Assembly (NCBI GenBank): GCA_947561395.2
Contig: OX387194.1
Span: forward strand, 15,486,048-15,550,047
Reading direction: 5' to 3'
DNA length: 64,000 nt
Source of the DNA: Buxus sempervirens
Taxonomy: Eukaryota > Streptophyta > Magnoliopsida > Buxales > Buxaceae
Shown: piece by piece, positions 57,640 to 64,000 of the stretch
How positions within the stretch are numbered: the stretch's first letter is position 1
Layout of the letters: every line of letters begins with the position of its first letter
Notes under the pieces: generated by a model
Told to the model about the DNA's origin: nothing
What the model saw: the letters and a program-made list of their open reading frames with translations, nothing else
Database searches by the model: none
Made by a program: the position numbers and the translations under genes

Positions 57640-58035
57640 TCCCCCTGTACCAGGACGACCGCTAATCATGTACTTGTCAGTCACAGAAACAGCGGCCGGA
57701 TGTGTCCTAGGGCAGCATGATGATACAGGAAGAAAGGAACAAGCAATTTATTATCTGAGCAAGAAGTTTACAAATTATGAAGTAAGATACACATTGCTTG
57801 AGAAGACCTGTGGTGCGTTGGTATGGGCAGCTCAGAAGCTCCGGCATTATCTTCTCAGTCATACTGTCCTTTTGATCTCAGATACGGATCCCCTGAAGTA
57901 CATTTTTGAAAAGCCGATCTCCACAGGAAGAATAGCCAAGTGGCAGGTTATCTTATCTCAATATGACATTGTCTACACCACAAGAAAGGCAATAAAGGGA
58001 CAGGCAGTAGCAGATCACTTAGCAGAACACCCTGT
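57640..58035 (+). CDS. Element A RNase H (degenerate first copy)
   Basis: RNase H of the Ty3 type directly after RT: RPLIMYLSVTETAAGCVLGQ, YYLSKKFTNYEVRYTLLEK, KLRHYLLSHTVLLISDTDPL, AIKGQAVADHLAEHP. The usual first catalytic Asp (TDAS) is replaced in LSVTE, as is common in Tat elements, where a second RNase H takes over. Confidence 0.88.
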
Positions 58036-58104
58036 GCCTGACTATCAACCACTTCTCACCGGGTTGCCAGATGATGAAATTATGTGTGCCCAGTCAGTAG
58101 AAAA

Positions 58105-58500
58105 GGAAACCGGATGGCAAATGTTCTTTGATGGGGCCGTCAACATCAATGGGAAAGGGATTGGAGCAGTAATCATTTCCCCAGAAGGAGTCCATCATCC
58201 AATAGTAGCAAAACTCTTGTTTGATTGCACTAACAACATGGCAGAATACGAAGCATGTGTGTTAGGCTTGCGAGCCGCAATTGAAATGAATATCCAAGAG
58301 TTAAAAGTTTATGGTGATTCCTGTCTAATCATCTACCAAGTAATGGGGGATTGGCGGACTAAGGATCCAAAGTTGGTGCCATATCAGGAACTGATTAAGG
58401 AATTGGAAGGACAGTTCAAAAGCGTGACATTTGATTATATGCCACGAGATAGGAATCAATTTGCAGATGCCCTGGCAACACTGGCATCTATGGCAACCAT
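58105..58500 (+). CDS. Element A additional RNase H (aRH)
   Basis: Second RNase H, characteristic of Tat. All four acidic residues are visible: Asp in MFFDGAVN, Glu in MAEYEACVLGL, Asp in VYGDSCLIIYQ, Asp in NQFADALATLASM. Acquired from a cellular/archaeal-type RNase H according to published work on this lineage. Expected to remove the RNA template during reverse transcription. Confidence 0.92.
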
Positions 58501-58699
58501 CACTGGTGACACTTGGGTACAACCGTTGGAGATAGAGGTGCGGCGTTCTCCTGTCTACTGCTTCCGTGTTGAAAAGAGCACGCCAAAAGGGGAACCCTGG
58601 TATGCAGACATAATGAGGTACCTGAGAAACAGGACTTTGCCAGAAAATGCCACAGCATCTGAAAGGCGCACGATTCAGAAACTTGCAGAACAGTTCTTC

Positions 58700-59845
58700 C
58701 TCAGTGGAGACAAGCTATACAAAAAGTCCTATAATGATTCACTGCTGCTATGTGTAACAGAAGAAGAGGCACAACAGCTGGTTGATGAAGTCCATGGGGG
58801 ACAATGTGGTGCACATATGAACGGACATATGCTAGCAAGGAAAATCTTGAGAATGGGTTATTACTGGTTAACCATGGAACATGATTGCCATATCCATGTA
58901 AGGAAATGCCAGTTATGCCAAGTTTATGCTGACAACATTCATGCACCGCCCAACATTTTGTACTCAATGACTTCTCCTTGGCCCTTCGCCATCTGGGGAA
59001 TTGATATGATTGGAAAGATCCATCCGAAGGCATCAAATGGGCATCGATTCATCTTGGTCGCAATAGATTATTTTACCAAGTGGGTAGAGGCCATGTCTTT
59101 TGCAGATGTCAAAAGGTCCCATGTATTGAAATTCATTAGAAATAATATTGTCTGTCGCTATGGTGTGCCTGAAGCACTCATCACAGACAATGCCAAGAAT
59201 TTGAATAACAAGGACATGGACAAAATGTGTGAAGATTTGAAGATCAGACATCTAAATTCTATAGCATATCGGCCCAAGATGAATGGAGCAGTAGAAGCTG
59301 CCAACAAAAATCTGAAGAAGATATTGGAAAAGATGGTAGTCACCTACAGAGACTGGCATGAGAAGCTGCCATATGCTTTGCATGCATACCGAACCTCAAT
59401 CAGGGTCTCAACCGGAGCAACTCCTTTCTCTCTTGTATATGGAATGGAGGCAGTCCTTCCCGTGGAAGTGCAGATCCCTTCGCTCAGAATCCTGAAGGAA
59501 GCAGAGGTTGATGATATTGAATAGGAAAAATCAAGGTTTGACCAGTTGCAGTTGCTTGATGAGAAAAGGATTAAGGCTTTGTGCCACGGGCAACTCTATC
59601 AGCAGAGAGCAGCTCGGACTTATAACAAAAAAGTAATACCACGACACTTCAAGGTGGGAAACATTGTTATGAAAAAGATATTCCCCCACCAAGAAGACAA
59701 TAGAGGGAAATTCAAGCCAAACTATGAAGGACCTTTCATAGTACACAAAGTTCTGTCCAAAGGAGCACTAATCCTACAAGAGACGGACGGAACTATTTTT
59801 TCTGAACCAAAAAATGCAGATGCAGTCAAACTATATTATCCTTGA
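58700..59845 (+). CDS. Element A integrase (one in-frame stop)
   Basis: HHCC zinc domain (VDEVHGGQCGAHMNGH ... KCQLCQVYAD, about 58780-58935). Core with Asp in IWGIDMIG (about 59001), Asp in LITDNAKN (about 59182) and Glu in GAVEAANKN (about 59295). TAG at 59522-59524 replaces a Trp seen in element B. The C-terminal domain continues in frame: RAARTYNKKVIPRHFKVGN, KFKPNYEGPFIVHKV, ending TGA at about 59845. The DDE core lies before the stop; the C-terminal domain would be lost without readthrough. Confidence 0.92.
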
Positions 59846-61503
59846 GATAATTTCAATTGGGAAATGAAGAGAGGCCATCCTTCACTCTCCTTCAAGCCTG
59901 TAAATCCTCCCAAAAGCCCAAAAATTTCTCCCCTAGTTAAACACTTTTGAGCCTGTAAATTTCTTTTCTAACCTAGTACAAGTGTTCCTTCACACCAAAA
60001 AAGGGCATTCCTGGCCCTAATCCAAAAAAAAAAAAAAAAGAAAAAAAGAAAAAAAGAAAAAAAGAAAAAAAGAAAAAGGGAGAGCAATTGCGAAGAAAAT
60101 CAAGAAAAAGAAGAAAAGAAAAGAGTTGTGAAAAGCAAGTACAAAGCAAAAGGAGGAAAACATGAACCCTACACCAAAGAAATAAGCTAGGATGTGAGCC
60201 CCAACAAAAGGAGCACTGTCCAAACCATAAAGTTGCAACCTTTCTGGGCCATTTGTCTTTCTTTCAAAACCCCAACCTAGCCTACATTTCGTCCTATCTT
60301 GAAGACCTCTCAGATCCTAAAGTGAATGATCTTGAGCAAAACAGTCAAATCTGCGTTTTCTGGTAATGACGGAATTGGATTCTCCCTGAAAGGACCAGAC
60401 ATGGTGAAAACCCAAAAGGGCGCTGTGTGCAAAAAGGGTCAGTCATGGTTCAAAAAAAAAAAAAGAAAGCTGGTCATGCCTTGATTAGAAAGGGAAATAC
60501 AGCGAAAATAGAAACAGGTTGGACAGTGCACTGAGTAGGGACAGCCAAGTGACCTGAAGGGCCCAGATTGGCAGACTATGTTTGAGTCAACACTCCAAGG
60601 CCTATGATGACAAGGCTAAAAATACCAAGCACTCTAATCTATGTCTGGCTTAAGGATTGACTTTTGTGATAATTGCAGGCACAAACACACACTGCCACGT
60701 CTGTGTTTTTCCGTAATTATTCTGCTTAACTACTCTTGGAATTTCCCCAGCTGTGCTACTAACCCGTGAAGAAGGATTCATTGCCTAAATCAATAGCCAT
60801 TTTTGATTATGAAAGGCTTAGAATAAACCGAGTCTGCATATCCCTAGCAGATCAAGCACTGACATTTTGTTCCTTGTACAGGTTCAAAGAAGGAAGAAAG
60901 ATGCAAGATGAACATAAGGAGGATACTTTGTTCCTTCATTCCCCAGCAGAGGTTTCTTCCCTTTCGTCCCCAGCAGAGTTCGGAAGAAAGAAGATCGTCA
61001 AGATCCTTAGACCCTCCAACAAAACTTCAAAATCAAAGAGGGACATCACAATAATTCCCAGGGAGTCATCTTGACAGATCATACTCTCACCAAATCCCCA
61101 GTGGATACTCATAAGTGGGAAGAGAAGCTCTAATACCTCAACAAGAGAAAGAACCTGGCAAGGAGAAGCAACAAGGAAAAGCGATAATGGGCCAATTTGC
61201 CTTTTTTTGTAAATTTTGATTCTCACTTTTGTAAACGCCTTGCATCAACGCCGAAACAGGCTGATGAGCTCAGATTTAATCCTATCTTTTCAAAAGACAG
61301 AGAACTAAGGAACAGCCCCTATTCAAACCTGAGAGAGGATATAGGGATTCCAAAATCAGGAAGTGATACCAGACATCTGACACTTCCCTTTCATTAAAAA
61401 ACAATTCAGTGATTGAGCTCGTCGACCCTGTCGACAGAAATGCAAGGTGCAAAAATAAGGTTCTTTTTCTTCTTTGCCGTTCATCTCCTAAGGTGACTCC
61501 AGC
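59846..61503 (+). other. Element A 3' noncoding region
   Basis: A-rich AAAAAAAG repeats at 60021-60090 within a purine tract to about 60130. A block at 60279-60378 is conserved with B and E (CCTACATTTCGTCCTATC ... TGGTAATGACGGAAT). A 102-codon reading frame at 60766-61074 has no recognisable homology and no counterpart seen in B; probably noncoding. Confidence 0.7.
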
Positions 61504-61512
61504 AAAGAGGGG
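61504..61512 (+). other. Element A polypurine tract
   Basis: AAAGAGGGG followed by CAGC and the LTR start TGTTAG at 61517. Same sequence as the PPT of B (37246-37254). Confidence 0.9.
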
Positions 61513-61516
61513 CAGC

Positions 61517-63923
61517 TGTTAGCACCTGATTTTTGCACCCCCCAAAATAAAGAAAAATGAAAAGTCAAAAGTCAAACCCTGAAGGGGTCAAAAATTGACT
61601 TTTTGATTCAAGTAAATTTGGCCATCAAACTTCATCTCATTGAAAAGAGCATTTCGACACGATTCCAACGCAACTGAATTTGCTGGAATCGGAGTCCAGA
61701 TGAGAAAGATATAAGCTGGTCAAACTTTTGGGGAGCAAAAAGTTGACTTTTTGCTCGACCCCAATTCAGCTGCCAAACTTGACCCCAGTGGACAGGTGGT
61801 TCCAGACCGGTTCCAACGACACTAAGTTTGCTGAAATCGGACACCGGATGAAGAAGTTATGAGCAGTTGAAGTTTCAGAAAAACTGCCCATGTGGCAAAA
61901 AAGGGAGCAAAAATGGAATAAACCAATAAAATAAATAAGATAAATGTGTTTAATAATATTTTAATAAAGAGAATCTCGCTTTTTTAATAAAATAATCGAA
62001 AAATCGAATAAGAATCTTGCAAAAAACCAAATTGAATAAAGGTTTGAAATCCAAACATTTTTAAAACGTGCTGGACTGTATTTGAATTACGGGCAGGGCA
62101 TGCCCGTATTTGAAATACGGGCAAGATTCTCTAAGCAGACACGCGTCGCTGTACGGCGGGGACACGCGTCCCGTACGGCTGATTCGCGAGATTTGCAAAT
62201 GTGCGTTTTTCGCCCATATTTGAATTACGGGCAAGGCACGCCCGTATTTAAATTACGGGCAAGACATGCCCGTATTTCAAATACGGGCACGGAAATTTTG
62301 CCTATAAATAGAGAGGCCACCCCCCTCATTTGAACAAGCCTTCTCCCAGGCCTTCACTCCCTCTCTCCCTTGCTGTTACCACGACCAAACCCTGCCCAAT
62401 TGCTCCCCTTCCAAAACCTAAACCTCTTTTTATACCCAAACTACCCCTATGCTCTAAGATTACCCCAAAACCATGCCCATATCCACTTCAATTTGGCCTT
62501 GAACCCATCCACCTTAACCAAGCTCTTCCCATTTCATCCTAACGAAATTTGGAGGACGCGGAAGCGCTGCCAAATTCACCGGAGAATTCATCACTAACAA
62601 AAACCATATTGTAAGTATGTTGAGTTTTACAATGTTCCCATTTTTACTTTCTTCTCTAAGTCTCCTTTGAATACTTTGAATGTTACTGACTCCATTGCTG
62701 TTTTGAGTGTCATGGGGAGATGATATCAAAGAATTGATCATTACAAGAAAGGAAGAAAAGAAGTGTTTAAAAAAATTAAAAAAAAAACACTTTGATTAAC
62801 TAATCAAATAACTTTTTTTAAGTTTTTGACATAGAAGGATTGAACCCTTCTTGAAGTTAAAGAAGTGTGCTGTAATTTCCCACTTCCCCACTCCAAAATA
62901 TGATCATGGATCACCCCAAAAGATGCTGGTCTTCCTGTTAGAAGAGGAGGAAAGAAGAAGAAGGCCTTTTAAGCCAAAAGAGGAAAGGAAGGGACTTTGA
63001 AGAATCCGGAATTCCAACTGAAGTCATCAGAACACCTGAGAAGGCCGCCGGAACAGATCCCAAGAAGAGTCGGCACCAAAAAGTGCAAAACTGGCGTCGC
63101 CCGTAAACTCAAAACGGTCCCGTCTGGACCGTGTTTACTTCACGGGCAAGGCCAACCGGATTCCGTTCACGGGCGAAGCTGGACCGTAGAGAAAAAACGG
63201 GCAAATGCAAAAAATGATGTAAAAGTGTAATTTCTTGGTTCGGTTGGACCTGATCCGGTCTAAACCATTCCCTTAAACCACTTGGGCTATCTTAAGCCCA
63301 TTTTTGGACTTTGGGCCTAGATAGGCCCATCAAGATCCCTTTGGCCCACTTGTGGGGCCCACTTTTGACTAGTCCATACCAGGCTTGTTTTGAATAAACA
63401 GGCCCAAGACCACTTGACTCTTGGCTAATGGGCCAAATCCAAACCCATTAAGCCCATGAAATATGTAAATAAGTAAATAACCAAATGGGTTACCCAATAA
63501 CCCAACTGGGCCCTAGGCCCAACCATGGCAGCCCACGGGTCTTCCAACGGGACCCGGGTCCGACCCACTTCACTTAAATAAATAAAAAGATAAAATCAAA
63601 TAAAAGGGGACCCACACCTTCAGAGGGCCCCGCCAAACCCAATAAAAAGCATGCTGGTCTAGGAAGGGTGAACTTGACTCAAAAACCAGGGAGACCCGAG
63701 GGACCCGTCAAACCGACGGGGCAGATCGAGGTGTCTTTAGGACTTCCCCGGATCGTAACCGAGGACTTAGCTAGAACTCTGAAAAGCCGCGGACCAGACT
63801 TAGACCCGATTAGGGCAAAACCGTGTCTGCCTGCACTCTCAGGCAGTGGCGACTCTGAATGTCCCGAGGCACGCACCAAAGGTGCGCCCGGTGTGCGATC
63901 AAGGCCAGGTTTAGGTGCGCACA
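61517..63923 (+). repeat. Element A 3' LTR
   Basis: Nearly identical to the 5' LTR. Palindrome array 62077-62292, TATAAATA 62303-62310, PBS-like motif 63847-63856, ends GTGCGCACA before the duplication CCGCT. Confidence 0.97.
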
Positions 63924-64000
63924 CCGCTCTTGTTCAAGGAGAGGGGGTTGCACCACGTTAGCTAGTTCCATTCATCTTTTAGCGTAGTCTCTCACAGACT
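63924..64000 (-). pseudogene. Element E gag fragment right of element A
   Basis: Minus-strand translation reads SVRDYAKR, a stop (TGA at 63972-63974 where A has Trp), then MELANVVQPPLLEQE, matching the gag segment just before TSLFI in A. It abuts the A target duplication and continues at 44615 on the other side. Gag runs off the right edge. Confidence 0.88.

Larger units (their letters stand above)
44616..63923 (+). mobile_element. Element A: complete young Tat/Ogre retrotransposon
   Basis: 19.3 kb with LTRs 44616-47013 and 61517-63923, perfect target duplication CCGCT (44611-44615 and 63924-63928), PBS, PPT, ORF1, a satellite-rich spacer and one long gag-pol frame. By eye the LTRs differ by about 20 substitutions and a few small indels in 2.4 kb, so insertion is recent. 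All four coding breaks are single-codon stops, with no frameshift. Size, separate ORF1 and two RNase H domains indicate the Ogre branch of the Tat lineage. It inserted in gag of element E. Confidence 0.97.

Noticed and set aside
60766-61074. 102-codon frame after integrase of A
   Set aside because: No homology recognised, no counterpart seen in B or E; likely random.
1-64000. Host protein-coding or RNA genes
   Set aside because: All sequence is assigned to nested LTR elements by matching target duplications; no tRNA, rRNA or host exon was recognised.

Overview
This window is plant nuclear DNA made entirely of nested Ty3/gypsy LTR retroelements. I see no host single-copy gene and no tRNA or rRNA gene. 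The coding parts have the Tat/Ogre signature: gag, a DNG-type protease, RT with YVDD, a degenerate RNase H followed by a second intact RNase H, integrase, a large extra ORF, multi-kb LTRs and a tRNA-type PBS (TGGCGACTCTGCTGGGGA). Plant mobile domain (PMD) sequence is also present. The organism is an angiosperm, probably a eudicot with a repeat-rich genome; I cannot name the species.

Layer map. The oldest layer is element E, on the minus strand and running off both edges. It survives at 5074-8071, 11078-11113, 39743-41293, 44445-44615 and 63924-64000. Inserted into E are: D3 (LTR, minus, to 5073), itself hit by element C (plus; only its 3' end and 3' LTR, 1-2541, are in view); F1 (solo LTR, 8072-11077, TSD GCACA); B (full-length, plus, 11114-39742, TSD RGTTT); D2 (solo LTR, minus, 41294-44444, TSD AGATT); and A (full-length, plus, 44616-63923, TSD CCGCT). 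B was later hit by solo LTR D1 (23061-26427, TSD CAAAC) and solo LTR F2 (33029-35327, TSD GGCTA). These boundaries account for every base.

Element A is young. Its LTRs differ at only about 20 sites by eye. It carries ORF1, three satellite-like arrays, and one open gag-pro-RT-RH-aRH-INT frame broken only by single-codon stops. Element B is older and its gag-pol is frameshifted. Between integrase and the 3' LTR, B carries two ANTISENSE genes. One is a homologue of A's sense-strand ORF1. The other is a multi-exon gene encoding an RG-rich/PMD/coiled-coil protein whose GT-AG introns can be read from the sequence. E appears to have gag but no pol.

The most unusual signal is a set of short palindrome arrays. 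Families A, B, C and D3 each have an array just upstream of the LTR TATA box, and D2 has a single strong inverted repeat there. In A, D2 and D3 the same family-specific motif recurs 0.8-1.2 kb downstream inside the LTR. In B the same TATCCGAC palindrome also sits upstream of both antisense-gene TATA boxes and in the leader. This looks like an element-specific regulatory code, possibly read by an element-encoded protein. A PBS-like 10-mer inside the 3' part of U5 of every A-D LTR is a second cross-family oddity.
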